The notes: generated from the sequence alone by a model not told the origin. A stretch of DNA of 64,000 bases from Companilactobacillus huachuanensis (GCF_005404815.1 NZ_BJDF01000006.1:1-64000), one strand, 5' to 3'; counted from the first letter of the stretch, positions 7,737 to 17,033 are shown. A program made the numbers and translations.

Positions 7737-9527
7737 ATGTTAATGAAAAAGGGAAAAGAATGGGCTTTATCTTGCGTTGCAGTCAGTGCAGTTGCACTTA
7801 TGGGAATGGGTACAACAGTGTACGCTGATTCAACAAATAATGATAATACCAATTCTGAAAATACAGCAGATACAAGCTCAACAAAGACCGGTGCAGTTAA
7901 CAATGCACTTGGCAGTGTTGCTACAACTCAAGTAGCAAACTCTAATACAGCAGTAACTCAAGCAACAAATGATGCCGTTCCAGATGGTGGTCACGTTAGT
8001 GATGATTTTTCTAATGAAAGTCAAAATCAACTTGGCTATGCATCTAATTTCCATGTTTTTGCTAATGAAGCACATTTGAATGCACATACGAATGGTAACG
8101 TTGCTGTCGGGGATTTTTACGGTAATGTTAACTTTGGTACTAATATCAAAGATGGCGCACTAGAAAAAGAAGTTTCTTATATCCAAACACCACATAACAT
8201 TGCCAGCAGTTCTTTTGTAAATAGCAATGAAACACGTGCAAATAAAGTTGTCTTTGGTGAAGACAATGATATTGATGTAACAAATCCTAATCGTCCAAGT
8301 ATTAATGGAACTAATTTGGATCATATTACTGCTAGTGGTGACGATGACGCGATTAATGCTGATGAAATTTATCAAGATAAGAATGGTAATGAATATATTG
8401 ATATTAAAAATTATCTTAATGATTTTTTGAGCAACAAGTCAACGTCACTAACTAATAAGACACCGCAGTTAACCGTTACGGATAGTGATTTTCCAGATAA
8501 AAATCAACGAGTTATCAACTTACAAGATTATGCAGTAACTGATGATAATAATATTGTGATTGATTTGGACCCAAGTGTTCTCAATACGGATACACCAATT
8601 TATATTTATGGATTGTCTGCTGATAAAGGTGGCACTAATATCATTATCAACGTTGATACTAAAGGAGCCAATCCTTATAATGTTAACTCACAAATTAGAT
8701 TGATTTATAACGATGGAACAGCCAACAATAATGTTGAACGTCCTAATCAAGAGACCGAATTTTTTGATGATAATCACTTACTTTGGAATTTCTATGACAG
8801 TACTGCCAGTGACAAACTTTATACCGGGCAAGTTAATATCAATCGTCCTTTCCAAGGCAGTGTTTTAGCACCTAAAGCGACAGTTGAAGTCGGTCAAAAC
8901 TTAGATGGCAATATCGTCGCTGATAAAGTTATCATAAATGCTGAGACTCACCGTTGGGATCTACAAGATAATTCAGATAAAGAAACTGAATATGATAAAC
9001 CTGTAACAATTCCTGGTGAAATACCCGATGGATGGAATAATTTCGAAAAGCCTAATATTGATAATCCCGATATTCCTGAAGAAGAAAAAGATATTGACCC
9101 TGATACAGGTGGATTAGTTGATCCTGAGGAACCTAGCACTGAAAAACCTAGCACTGAAAAACCAGATACCGAGAAACCTGATACTGAAAAACCAGGTACT
9201 GGCGAAGAGGATAACAATACTGAAGATAACAACGGCAACGAAGAAGACAATAATACCGATGAAAACACTGATGGTGAAGGCAATTTAATTACTAACGGTG
9301 GTTCTGAAGGTAGTGATACTAATAAAGATTTGAGTAATGGTTTGTTACCTGGTGTTGTTGGCAACAATAAGGATGAATCACAAACTCCAAGCACAAGTAA
9401 TACAAACGAATCTGGAACATTGCCACAAACAAGTGAAACAACTGGAATTTTAGCAACTATTGCTGGATTGATCTTGTTGGCATTCGGATTGATTTTGAAA
9501 GCAACACATATTAAAAAAGAAAATTAA
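7737..9527 (+). CDS. Sortase-anchored surface protein with choice-of-anchor A domain
   Basis: A 596-residue secreted protein. Residues 1-31 form a signal peptide ending TTVYA|DS. A low-complexity N/T/S region follows. From about residue 100 to 415 it resembles the choice-of-anchor A adhesin domain, with VGDFYGNVNFGTN near its start and GSVLAPKATVEV / GNIVADKVII near its end. A stalk of EKPSTEKPDTEKP repeats and acidic N/E/D sequence comes next, then the sorting signal LPQTS (about residue 561), a hydrophobic span and a KKEN tail. It should be linked to peptidoglycan by sortase A and probably takes part in adhesion; no ligand can be named. ATG at 7743 is an alternative start. Confidence 0.85.
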   Translation: MLMKKGKEWALSCVAVSAVALMGMGTTVYADSTNNDNTNSENTADTSSTKTGAVNNALGSVATTQVANSNTAVTQATNDAVPDGGHVSDDFSNESQNQLGYASNFHVFANEAHLNAHTNGNVAVGDFYGNVNFGTNIKDGALEKEVSYIQTPHNIASSSFVNSNETRANKVVFGEDNDIDVTNPNRPSINGTNLDHITASGDDDAINADEIYQDKNGNEYIDIKNYLNDFLSNKSTSLTNKTPQLTVTDSDFPDKNQRVINLQDYAVTDDNNIVIDLDPSVLNTDTPIYIYGLSADKGGTNIIINVDTKGANPYNVNSQIRLIYNDGTANNNVERPNQETEFFDDNHLLWNFYDSTASDKLYTGQVNINRPFQGSVLAPKATVEVGQNLDGNIVADKVIINAETHRWDLQDNSDKETEYDKPVTIPGEIPDGWNNFEKPNIDNPDIPEEEKDIDPDTGGLVDPEEPSTEKPSTEKPDTEKPDTEKPGTGEEDNNTEDNNGNEEDNNTDENTDGEGNLITNGGSEGSDTNKDLSNGLLPGVVGNNKDESQTPSTSNTNESGTLPQTSETTGILATIAGLILLAFGLILKATHIKKEN

Positions 9528-9586
9528 GTGATAAAGTTGTCGTTGAGACAAGTCTATATGACTATGTCTAATCCGCATATTTAATT

Positions 9587-9623
9587 AAAAAAAGTAGCAG
9601 GCCAGATGGCTTGTTACTTTTTT
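9587..9623 (+). terminator. Terminator of the adhesin gene
   Basis: AGTAGCAGGCC pairs with GGCTTGTTACT around AGAT and is followed by T6. Confidence 0.8.
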
Positions 9624-9632
9624 AGTATTTAA

Positions 9633-9952
9633 CTAAATATTAAAAGTTTAGTTAAGTATGCCGTTTCCAGAGCTGAGAGTATTCAATTGCTGCGCGGAAC
9701 GGCCCGAGCCTGGGAAGCGGTCTCGAACCTCGGTTGAAGCCTCACAAAAACCGCGAGTCTTCAACGCGCCCGGTGGTGTAATTGCTAAAGCAATAACGCC
9801 ACTTTCGCTGCAAATGAATACTCTCAGCTCTTGCAACTAGTTTGTTTTTTAATAGCCGAACAGTAAAATAAAAACTTCTGTTTATTTAAATAAATTAGCT
9901 CTAAGCCTGTAATAATAATGATTAGATAAATTTCTCACCTTTCAACCTTCAG
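9633..9952 (+). repeat. CLR-2 in its carrier form (core unit 9658-9840)
   Basis: It contains a full core with outer arms (CAGAGCTGAGAGTATTCA with its partner), ending in ACTAG at 9840, and a downstream tail ending in the inverted terminus CTTTCAACCTTCAG (9939-9952). The left terminus CTAAATATTAAAAG (9633-9646) is diverged. The P4 loop stem is ATTGCT/AGCAAT. Confidence 0.85.
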
Positions 9953-9990
9953 ATAAAAAAAAAGCAAGCCAGATGATGGCTTGCTACTTT
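9953..9990 (-). terminator. Terminator of the acyltransferase gene
   Basis: AGCAAGCC/GGCTTGCT with a run of nine or more T on the minus strand. The stem overlaps the stop codon of the gene. Confidence 0.75.
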
Positions 9991-11057
9991 TTCTTCCGAG
10001 AATTGCCTGTTAATAAATATCTTACGTAAGGAATTAAACTCAGAATCCAAATAATTAAAACCGATAGAATACTGACGACGATATAACGCATAAACAAGGC
10101 CGCTAGACCGTGAATGGCAACATGATTAGTAAACCAAGGTTCAACGTATAAAATTAAGAGGTTGTGGACTAGATAAACACCAAAAACTAATGGTGATAAG
10201 AATTCAAATACTTTAATCGTTGTTGGTGATTTGACGTGGCTTCCCCATTTTTGTAAGAGAATGAAGGCGGCAATGGACATGATGGGGATGAAAATTGAAG
10301 TTACATAATAGCCATTGTTAGGATCATTGATTTGGGGGACAGCGGTAGATACGAAATTTCCACTGATTCCAGCGAGTAAGAAAATCAAAATTAGAACTAA
10401 ATTATTAGTGTTTTCAACCTTTACCTTTGTCAATAAATATCCTAGGATGAAGTATCCAGTAAAACCACCCACTAGGAAGAAACTAGCTACTGGCGAAAGC
10501 TCTAAGACTGTTTGCATATCTTTAGGTAGAAGGACTGCCAACGATGGTAAAAGTGAACAGGTGACAAGCCAGATAGCTGTAACATAAACTAGCATGGTTG
10601 TAGTCGCACTCTGAACGAACGTCTTGATTACTGGTGATAGAATGTAAATTCCAATTAAGGGATACATGAACCAGAGCGTTGGAGAAGTGGGATGGTAAAG
10701 AATAGTTTTGACGACATTGAAAACATTATGGAATGACAACGAATGCGCATAAATTCCCACGACAATGGGTGAAATGATCGACCACATGATAAAAGGAATT
10801 GTTACATGTGGGATACGCTGTTTCCAAGTGTAAGTAAGCGATGTTGTTTTACTACTATTTAATAGCAATGAACCTGAGATCATAAAGAATAGAGGCACAC
10901 TGATATGTGCTAAATAATTAAGAATTTTGGTTATTTGCCATTGCCCCGTACCGATATTTTGCATCGTATCGATGGCAGAAACATGAATAAAAATTACTAA
11001 AAAAATAGCAATAACTCGAATAAAATCGAGGTAGAAAATACGTTGCTTTTTGTTCAT
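9984..11057 (-). CDS. Acyltransferase 3 family membrane protein
   Basis: A 357-residue protein with about ten membrane spans. The N-terminal FYLDFIRVIAIFLVIFIHVS carries the R and H of the acyltransferase 3 active-site region, and PLFFMISGSLLL follows as in the OatA/WecH-type family. There is no extracellular SGNH domain, so it is the short type that O-acylates surface polysaccharides or small sugars; the substrate is unknown. The ATG at 11057 has GGAGGGG six bases upstream. A longer frame to 11111 runs into a CLR scar and is not used. Confidence 0.82.
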   Translation of the reverse strand: MNKKQRIFYLDFIRVIAIFLVIFIHVSAIDTMQNIGTGQWQITKILNYLAHISVPLFFMISGSLLLNSSKTTSLTYTWKQRIPHVTIPFIMWSIISPIVVGIYAHSLSFHNVFNVVKTILYHPTSPTLWFMYPLIGIYILSPVIKTFVQSATTTMLVYVTAIWLVTCSLLPSLAVLLPKDMQTVLELSPVASFFLVGGFTGYFILGYLLTKVKVENTNNLVLILIFLLAGISGNFVSTAVPQINDPNNGYYVTSIFIPIMSIAAFILLQKWGSHVKSPTTIKVFEFLSPLVFGVYLVHNLLILYVEPWFTNHVAIHGLAALFMRYIVVSILSVLIIWILSLIPYVRYLLTGNSRKKK

Positions 11058-11086
11058 TAAGAGCCCCTCCAATTTATGTACGTAAT

Positions 11087-11115
11087 ATGCTGTTTCCAGA
11101 GCTGAGAGCATTCAT
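11087..11115 (+). repeat. CLR scar, left arm only
   Basis: ATGCTGTTTCCAGAGCTGAG and a few more bases equal the left outer arm of the subfamily at 9658. Core and right arm are missing. Confidence 0.65.
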
Positions 11116-11245
11116 TTGTATAAATTAGTCCTAGAGACGACATAATTTAATGCGCTCCTTTAATAATAGTTGAAAACCGACTGAAAATGAAGTATTAGCG
11201 TATGATATAATGACAAAGTAAAATTATTGATTGGAAGAAGTTATT

Positions 11246-11911
11246 ATGCGCGTAGGAGAATCCCCAGGAACTGATTTTGTTAGATATTTAATTTGGATTG
11301 CATTTTCAATTGGAACTTTAATGCTGAAAAATAATGCAGCTAATCAAAAAGGCTTTGATACACCGATGGTCATTGCATTCTTTGCTGTTGGTTTGGTCAC
11401 CCTATTCTTGATGATTAGAAAATATGTCCGTGAAGAGAAGTCATTTTCAGATACAGCTGATGGGTTTGTTTACTCATTAGTTTCAAATATCGGATTAGTT
11501 AGTTTGATGATCATCATGGTCTGTTTATTGAGGGTCATGGTCAGCTATTTGCAAGTAACTGGTAAATTACCTAGTTTTGCTAACGATGATGTTTTGAGTT
11601 CTGACCAGAATGTTTTTCTATTCAATATGGTCGCAAATGTCTTTATCGTGGCAGTTCAACAACAGCTAGTTCAAACAGGATTTTTCTTTAATTATTTCTT
11701 TAGAAAGAGTTCTGCATACAGCGCCATTATGGGAATTATCTTCAGTGGTATTGTTGCCGGTTTGATCAGTTTACCGGGTTCAATCTTGCAATTCTTTATG
11801 ATGATGGCCTTGGGCTGGTGTTACGCTTTAACTTACCTATATACAAAAGACGAAAAAATGGCTATCTTCGTGGCGATGGTCAGTGCCGCTGTTGGTACGA
11901 TTATTATTTAA
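11246..11911 (+). CDS. CPBP-like membrane protein lacking catalytic residues
   Basis: A 221-residue protein with six to seven membrane spans. The C-terminal half follows the layout of CPBP (Abi) intramembrane proteases: a motif-1 helix, an F-rich helix, then GWCYALTYLYTKDEKMAIFV like the family's last segments. The glutamate pair of motif 1 is replaced by glutamines (VAVQQQLVQTGFFFNYFFR), and the histidine normally in the third motif is not seen. It may be a non-catalytic member, or the resemblance may be structural only. The ATG at 11246 follows GGAAGAAG. Confidence 0.55.
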   Translation: MRVGESPGTDFVRYLIWIAFSIGTLMLKNNAANQKGFDTPMVIAFFAVGLVTLFLMIRKYVREEKSFSDTADGFVYSLVSNIGLVSLMIIMVCLLRVMVSYLQVTGKLPSFANDDVLSSDQNVFLFNMVANVFIVAVQQQLVQTGFFFNYFFRKSSAYSAIMGIIFSGIVAGLISLPGSILQFFMMMALGWCYALTYLYTKDEKMAIFVAMVSAAVGTIII

Positions 11912-11930
11912 GTTAAATTATAGTGAAATC

Positions 11931-11972
11931 AAAAGAGGCTATATCCAATTATTTACGGATATAGCCTTTTAT
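11931..11972 (+). terminator. Terminator of the CPBP-like gene
   Basis: GAGGCTATATCC pairs with GGATATAGCCTTT; the arms are flanked by A4 and T4, so it may work in both directions. Confidence 0.75.
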
Positions 11973-11984
11973 AGTTAAAAGTTA

Positions 11985-12178
11985 GCTGTCTCCAGGACTG
12001 AGAATATTTAACTGCTATGCGGACCGATCCGAGCCTGAGGGGCGGTCTCGAATCTCTGTTTGAAGACTTTCCATAAACCGGAAAGTCTCCAAACACGCCC
12101 GGTGGTGTAAGAACGGCAAAAACCGCCGTCCTAACGCCACATCCACAGCGGGTAAATATTCTCAGTCCTTCCGACTAA
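11985..12178 (+). repeat. CLR-3, complete cloverleaf repeat
   Basis: The outer arms AGGACTGAGAATATTTA and TAAATATTCTCAGTCCT pair fully. They are followed outward by the symmetrical TCC/TCC loop and GTC/GAC. Core hairpin P3b is ACTTTCC/GGAAAGT, and P4b is AGAACGG/CCGTCCT. All differ from CLR-2 but keep pairing. Confidence 0.85.
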
Positions 12179-12218
12179 TTTCTTATGAATTTAGATTTTC
12201 AATTATAGGCAAATTATA

Positions 12219-12281
12219 AAAAAATGAGTTGTATGCACACTTAAAGAATCAAATAATTAGGTGTGATACAACTCATTTTTG
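12219..12281. terminator. Long inverted repeat between CLR-3 and CLR-4
   Basis: AAAATGAGTTGTATGCACAC pairs with GTGTGATACAACTCATTTT with one mismatch, with A and T runs outside. It could end transcription from either side. Confidence 0.6.
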
Positions 12282-12300
12282 CTGGGTTTAATATTATTGA

Positions 12301-12620
12301 CTAAAGGTTGAAAGTTTGATGCATTATGCCGTTTCCAGAGTTGAAAGTATTCATATGCTGCGCGGTATGATTCGAGCCAAAAGGCGGTCTCGAATCTCGG
12401 TTGAAGTCGAACCTCGAACCGGTAAGTCTCCAACACTCCTGGTGGTGTAAGAGTAAAGTTCTAACGCCACTTTCGCGACAAATGAATACTTTCAGCTCTT
12501 CCAACTAGTTTTTTAATAATAAGAATGTTCAATTGTGATTTTTTGCTATTTAACTAAATTGGTAAATAAATTGAATTTAGGACTGTAACAGCAATGTTTA
12601 TATCACCTTTCAACCTTCAG
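12301..12620 (+). repeat. CLR-4 in its carrier form (core unit 12326-12508)
   Basis: It is bounded by CTAAAGGTTGAAAG (12301-12314) and CTTTCAACCTTCAG (12607-12620). The flanks ATTATTGA and ATTTATTGA look like a target duplication with one extra base. The arms and core are of the same subfamily as CLR-2. Confidence 0.85.
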
Positions 12621-12694
12621 ATTTATTGATTGTTTAAAAACAATTAATGAAATACTTCTATAACTGAAGTTTAAAAGGGGAGGGGGGAATTAAT

Positions 12695-12740
12695 CTAGCC
12701 ATTGTGATTACAGATTTAGAGCTAATTTATTTAAATAAGC
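12695..12740 (-). repeat. Fragment of a CLR carrier tail
   Basis: The complement of this segment resembles the tail of CLR-2 (TTTAAATAAATTAGCTCTAA). The termini and core are missing. Confidence 0.45.
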
Positions 12741-12753
12741 TGAAGTCTTTATT

Positions 12754-15027
12754 TCATGATTCGGAAATCAAATCAGCAGGTTCGTGACTCAAGAGTGGTG
12801 AAACCTCTTTATCAACACATAACGTCAAGCTATGCATGGCACGCGTACAAATCGTATACAAGACATCAGTACTTCGTTCGTCTGGATAATTTTTTGCCGA
12901 GACATCATGTCCAATAACGGCGTCGAATTCTAATCCTTTAGCCAAATAAATTGGTAAAACGAGGATACCCTTGGGAATTGAACGATAGTCGGCATCAATT
13001 AAAGTAATAATTGATTCATCACTGAAATGAGTATAAATCTGTTCAGCTTGAGCCTGATTACGAGTCAAAATAGCCACAGTATCATATTTTTTATTCAATT
13101 CACGGGCAGTATCCTTCAAACCTTGATAGTAATCGTCATTGCTGAAAACTTTGATAACGGGGTCTTCACCTTGACGTGAGAAAGCTTTGACCTCATCACC
13201 ATTTGGCAACAATTTCGTGGCAAACTTGGTTATTTCCGCAGTTGAACGATAGCTCTGATTGAGTGTGATAGTTGTAATTTTTTTCTTACTGAATAATTCG
13301 TTGACTTCAGTTACTAAATCTTTTTTACGATAAGAACTAGTCAAAACGTCTTGAGCACGGTCGCCTAATAAAGTCATTTTGGCATTGGGAAAGGCTTGAG
13401 AAATATATTTCAACTGAGCCATCGTGTAATCTTGAACTTCGTCGATAAAGATATGTTGAATGGCATGATTAACGCCACCGTCAGTAATCAAATCGCGTAA
13501 ATACAATACTGCGACTGAGTCACTGAGATTAAGATTATGAGATTCAATGTGGTCGTCGATGGATTCGACCATTGTTTGCCAAACATTTGTAGGAACAAGG
13601 TCCTGATCCATTTCATTCAATAGGAAAGAGTACTCCTTGTAAGGATTGAAGAAATAATTATTGACCAAAGCGTTGTAAATTGGAGCGTAACGTTCGCGTA
13701 AGAATTCTTCGGCAATAATATCACGTTGGTCAGCTGATTCCTCAATATTGTGATCAGTGATAATTTGTTGAAAATCTTCATCTGATAAATTATCAATTTC
13801 AGCTTGAACCCAATCTTGGTTGCGGTCTTCATGAATACGTTTTTGGAGTCGTTTAATTAAAATGTTTTTTGTCTTTAAGAAACGGTCAGGAATATGATAA
13901 GCGTGATTGATTCCATCATAGATTTCTGAGATTTCTTCTTTGGTAAAGAATGATTTACCGTCAAAAATAATATCTTCAAAGTGGAGGATATGCTCTGGAT
14001 GGGATTCCTCAAGTTCAGATAATTGGTCAAGAAATTCGCCGCTTTCCTTTAGTAGACGAATTTTGACAGTTGTTTCTGGTAAATTTCGTTCGTCTTTTTC
14101 ATAACGTTCAAAGAGTGTTTCAACATGGATACCGTTTAAACGTAATGAAAGAAATTCATTCAAAGTGACTTGACGCATATTTCTTTCACCCAAACTAGGT
14201 AAAACTTCGGAAATGTAATTACTGAAGAGTTTATTAGGTGAGAAGAGGACGATGTTATCAGCATTCATTGTTGAACGGCTGTGGTATAGAAGATAGGCGA
14301 CCCGCTGTAGGATGGCTGAAGTTTTACCGGAGCCAGCGACACCTTGGACCAATAAGACGTCTGAGTGAGTGTCACGAATGATGGTATTTTGTTCTCGCTG
14401 GATAGTTGAAACGATATTTCTCAAATATTCGTCACTATATTCACTTAAAACTGATTGGAGAATTTCATCGCCAACAGTTTCATTTGTATCAAACATTGTC
14501 CGAATATTATTATTAACGATTTGAAATTGACGTTTTTTCTTGAGATCAACGGTTGTGGGTCCGTTAGGAGTTTGATAATGAACATCTCCCAAGACGCCGT
14601 TATAGTAGATACCAGAAATTGGTGCTCGCCAATCGTAAATCAAAAATTCGCCATCGTCATCTTGAAGTGTTGAAGTTCCAATATAGAGAGTATCTTCTTC
14701 ACCGTCTTCGACAATATCGATTCGTCCAAAGTAAGGCGATCCTTGCAAATTTTCGAGTTTTAATTTGTTATTATTTAAAATATTTTCATTTTCAACGGCT
14801 AACTCAACTAATTGTTTCTGCTGTTGAACCGAAGCGTTAGTTTCCATTTGGTCATCGATTTCAGTCGTATTAACTTTGGTATTCTCACCGTAGTTACGTT
14901 CGATTCGGCTGGTTTCTTGATGTGCTTGAGCGATGCTAATATCAACACGTTCAATTTTTTTGTCAATCTTGTCAGCGACGACATTGACCCGTTCTTGTTC
15001 TTCTTGTTTAGATTGATTAATTGACAT
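12754..15027 (-). CDS. helD: RNA polymerase recycling motor HelD
   Basis: A 757-residue UvrD-like superfamily 1 protein. The N-terminal 70 residues form a charged coiled coil, which in HelD enters the RNA polymerase secondary channel. The Walker A is GVAGSGKTS at about residue 229, the DEVQDY Walker B near 525, and further helicase motifs (LNQSYRST, TYLAKGLEFDAVIG-like) lie in the C-terminal third. HelD removes stalled or dormant RNA polymerase from DNA using ATP. It is monocistronic and divergent from trpS. Confidence 0.88.
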   Translation of the reverse strand: MSINQSKQEEQERVNVVADKIDKKIERVDISIAQAHQETSRIERNYGENTKVNTTEIDDQMETNASVQQQKQLVELAVENENILNNNKLKLENLQGSPYFGRIDIVEDGEEDTLYIGTSTLQDDDGEFLIYDWRAPISGIYYNGVLGDVHYQTPNGPTTVDLKKKRQFQIVNNNIRTMFDTNETVGDEILQSVLSEYSDEYLRNIVSTIQREQNTIIRDTHSDVLLVQGVAGSGKTSAILQRVAYLLYHSRSTMNADNIVLFSPNKLFSNYISEVLPSLGERNMRQVTLNEFLSLRLNGIHVETLFERYEKDERNLPETTVKIRLLKESGEFLDQLSELEESHPEHILHFEDIIFDGKSFFTKEEISEIYDGINHAYHIPDRFLKTKNILIKRLQKRIHEDRNQDWVQAEIDNLSDEDFQQIITDHNIEESADQRDIIAEEFLRERYAPIYNALVNNYFFNPYKEYSFLLNEMDQDLVPTNVWQTMVESIDDHIESHNLNLSDSVAVLYLRDLITDGGVNHAIQHIFIDEVQDYTMAQLKYISQAFPNAKMTLLGDRAQDVLTSSYRKKDLVTEVNELFSKKKITTITLNQSYRSTAEITKFATKLLPNGDEVKAFSRQGEDPVIKVFSNDDYYQGLKDTARELNKKYDTVAILTRNQAQAEQIYTHFSDESIITLIDADYRSIPKGILVLPIYLAKGLEFDAVIGHDVSAKNYPDERSTDVLYTICTRAMHSLTLCVDKEVSPLLSHEPADLISES

Positions 15028-15064
15028 TGAAATACCTCACGTTGACAATTTGTGGATTTTTAAT

Positions 15065-15293
15065 TATGCTAATAGCAATTAGAGTACATTAAAGCATAGA
15101 CATTTTTGAGTACTAATTCAAGTAAGTTGGTCCAGAGAATAACTTCTAGTCTGAAAAAGTTATCGACCTTGTTTTAGGAAATGGTATGGGTGGTCACCTT
15201 ATAACTTTTGAGTGGTAGAGTAGTCTCTACAAAACAGGTGGCACCACGTTTAAGCGTCCTATTATATTTTTAAATATGATAGGGCGCTTTTTT
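15065..15293 (+). promoter_or_regulatory. T-box riboswitch of trpS
   Basis: The T-box sequence AGGTGGCACCACG (15236-15248) is followed by a terminator stem AAGCGTCCT/AGGGCGCTT with a T run (15252-15293). Upstream is a long stem I region with a GGAAATGGTATGGG stretch that can supply a TGG specifier for tryptophan. The bulge TGGC matches a tRNA ending GCCA, consistent with tRNA-Trp discriminator G. Uncharged tRNA-Trp should favour the antiterminator. Confidence 0.88.
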
Positions 15294-15357
15294 AGCTGAA
15301 CGGATATTATAACACCTTAGAAATATCTTTGCATTAATGAATCCAGGAGGAAAAAAC

Positions 15358-16374
15358 ATGAAAACAAATACAATTTTAACTGGGGATCGTCCCACAGGTA
15401 AGCTCCATATTGGACATTACTTAGGTTCATTGAAGAATCGTGTGAAACTTCAAAACGAAGGTAAGTACAAGATGTTTATCATGATTGCTGATATGCAAGC
15501 TTTGACAGACAATGCTCGTGACCCTGAAAAAGTTCGTAATAGTTTGATTCAAGTTGCTCTTGATTACCTTTCAGTAGGAATCGATCCAGCTAAAACTAAT
15601 ATATTGGTACAGTCACAAATTCCAGCTTTGAACGAGTTGACAATGTACTATCTTGATCTAGTCAGCGTTTCACGTTTGGAAAGAAACCCAACTGTTAAGA
15701 CCGAAATCAAACAAAAGAGTTTTGGCCAAAGTATTCCTGCTGGATTCTTAACATATCCTGTTAGTCAAACCGCTGATATCACTGCTTTTAAAGCTGATAC
15801 TGTGCCAGTTGGTGACGACCAAGAACCAATGATGGAACAAGCACGTGAAATCGTTCGGACATTCAACAATACATATAATGTCGATACTTTAGTTGAACCA
15901 GAAGGCTATTTCCCACCAAAGGGTCAAGGTAGACTTCCTGGTATCGATGGCAATGCGAAGATGAGTAAGTCACTAGGTAACTGTATTTATTTGTCAGACC
16001 CAGCAGACGTAGTCACAAAGAAAGTTATGTCAATGTATACTGACCCCGAACACATTCATGTTGAAGATCCCGGAAAAATTGAAGGTAATACAGTCTTTAC
16101 ATATCTTGATGCTTTTGGAACAGATACAGATAAAATTGCTGAATTGAAAGAACAATATCAAGCCGGTGGTCTAGGGGATGTCAAAGTTAAACGTTATCTA
16201 AATGACGTATTACAAGAAATTCTCGAACCAATCCGTAATAGACGTGCTGAGTATGAAAAGGATATTCCTGGAGTTTACGATATTCTTAAAAAAGGTAGCG
16301 AGAATGCTAATATTGTTGCTAACCAGACATTGTCAGAAGTTAGAAAAGCAATTGGTGTTAACTACTTCGACTAA
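15358..16374 (+). CDS. trpS: Tryptophan-tRNA ligase
   Basis: A 338-residue class I synthetase that charges tRNA-Trp with ATP. The HIGH motif is at residues 17-20 in GKLHIGHYLGS, and KMSKS at 201-205. Between them lies the tryptophan-binding segment PVSQTADITAFKADTVPVGDDQ. The ATG at 15358 follows CCAGGAGG; an in-frame upstream ATG at 15337 would overlap that site. Expression is under the T-box just upstream. CLR-5 begins three bases after the stop codon, and the probable terminator is beyond it. Confidence 0.97.
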   Translation: MKTNTILTGDRPTGKLHIGHYLGSLKNRVKLQNEGKYKMFIMIADMQALTDNARDPEKVRNSLIQVALDYLSVGIDPAKTNILVQSQIPALNELTMYYLDLVSVSRLERNPTVKTEIKQKSFGQSIPAGFLTYPVSQTADITAFKADTVPVGDDQEPMMEQAREIVRTFNNTYNVDTLVEPEGYFPPKGQGRLPGIDGNAKMSKSLGNCIYLSDPADVVTKKVMSMYTDPEHIHVEDPGKIEGNTVFTYLDAFGTDTDKIAELKEQYQAGGLGDVKVKRYLNDVLQEILEPIRNRRAEYEKDIPGVYDILKKGSENANIVANQTLSEVRKAIGVNYFD

Positions 16375-16376
16375 TT

Positions 16377-16569
16377 CCGCCTCCGGGTTCGAGGAGGAGA
16401 GGTAAACCTGCTATGGGGACCGGTACGAGCCGAAGAGCGGTCTCGAACCTCGATTTTGAGCCGAAAACCGCGTCTCAAAAGTCGTCCCAGTGGTGTAAGA
16501 ACGGGAAACCGCCGTCCTAACACCACTCCCACTGCTGGTTACCTCTCCTCCTCGAACCCTCCGGCTAGT
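16377..16569 (+). repeat. CLR-5, complete cloverleaf repeat after trpS
   Basis: The arms GGGTTCGAGGAGGAGAGGTAA and their partner enclose the core. Outward of them GCC-TCC and TCC-GGC flank a TCC/TCC symmetrical loop, and the 3' end is CTAG. P3 is ATTTTGAG/CTCAAAA. It lies between the trpS stop and its terminator, so it should be transcribed as part of the trpS 3' untranslated region. Confidence 0.85.
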
Positions 16570-16608
16570 GTGTTTATATATGCTTTTAATTATGATTGAA
16601 AAATATTT

Positions 16609-16656
16609 AATAGCTCGATGCATATAACTTTAGTTATATGGTCGGGCTATTTTTGT
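16609..16656 (+). terminator. Terminator of the trpS transcript
   Basis: AATAGCTCGA pairs with TCGGGCTATT, with an inner stem CATATAAC/GTTATATG, followed by T5. Confidence 0.75.
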
Positions 16657-16713
16657 CTTATATTGGTACCTTAATGCATTGAAGAACCAGTTAAACAAAT
16701 TCGATTAGAAAGA

Positions 16714-16886
16714 ACGGAGGTTGCCAGTGATTTTTGTCCGCAATGAAGGTGGCGTTAGGGCTTCAGCCCTTACACCACAGGACGACTTTTGAGACGTGGT
16801 TTTCGGCTCAAAATCGAGGCTCGAGACCGCACCCCAGGCTCGAGCCGGTCCCATAGCGGACAAAAAATCACTGGCAACCGGAGTGG
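16714..16886 (-). repeat. CLR-6, complete cloverleaf repeat, opposite to CLR-5
   Basis: The arms ACGGAGGTTGCCAGTGATTT and AATCACTGGCAACCGGAGT enclose a core closely related to those of CLR-5 and CLR-12 (P3 hairpin GAGCCGAAAACC). P4b is AGGGCT/AGCCCT. Confidence 0.83.
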
Positions 16887-16944
16887 CCCCCAAGTAAACC
16901 GCTTTCTGAAAAGCAACAATAAAATTTATGAAAATAAATAGTGT

Positions 16945-16971
16945 CTGACTCTTGATATTGTCAAGAGTCAG
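16945..16971. promoter_or_regulatory. Inverted repeat upstream of the MarR gene
   Basis: CTGACTCTTGA and TCAAGAGTCAG are perfect 11-bp arms around five bases, 62 bp before the marR start. The TTGATATTGTCAA centre is like MarR sites, so autoregulation is likely; a factor-independent terminator is less likely because no T run follows. Confidence 0.5.
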
Positions 16972-17033
16972 GTGTAAGATGGCATTTGTTCTTAAAAAAA
17001 GAAAAGTTTTTTTAAATAAAATGAGGTGAATTT

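Noticed and set aside
8948-9394. 148-codon frame opposite the adhesin stalk
   Set aside because: A shadow of the EKPDT repeats; low complexity and no start signals.
9648-9836. Open frames of 60-80 codons (MEELRVFICSESGV... type) on the strand opposite to CLR-2, CLR-4, CLR-7, CLR-11 and CLR-18
   Set aside because: They recur only because this arm subfamily is repeated. The frames shift and break between copies, no ribosome site precedes them, and changes follow base pairing rather than codons.
9658-9840. Open frames on the plus strand of CLR-2 and CLR-18 (MPFPELRVFNCCAERPEPG...)
   Set aside because: The ATG is part of the repeat end, there is no ribosome site, and the frame is not kept in other subfamilies.
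15028-15064. Riboswitch for helD
   Set aside because: The helD leader is short and shows no terminator or conserved aptamer; the structure nearby belongs to the trpS T-box.
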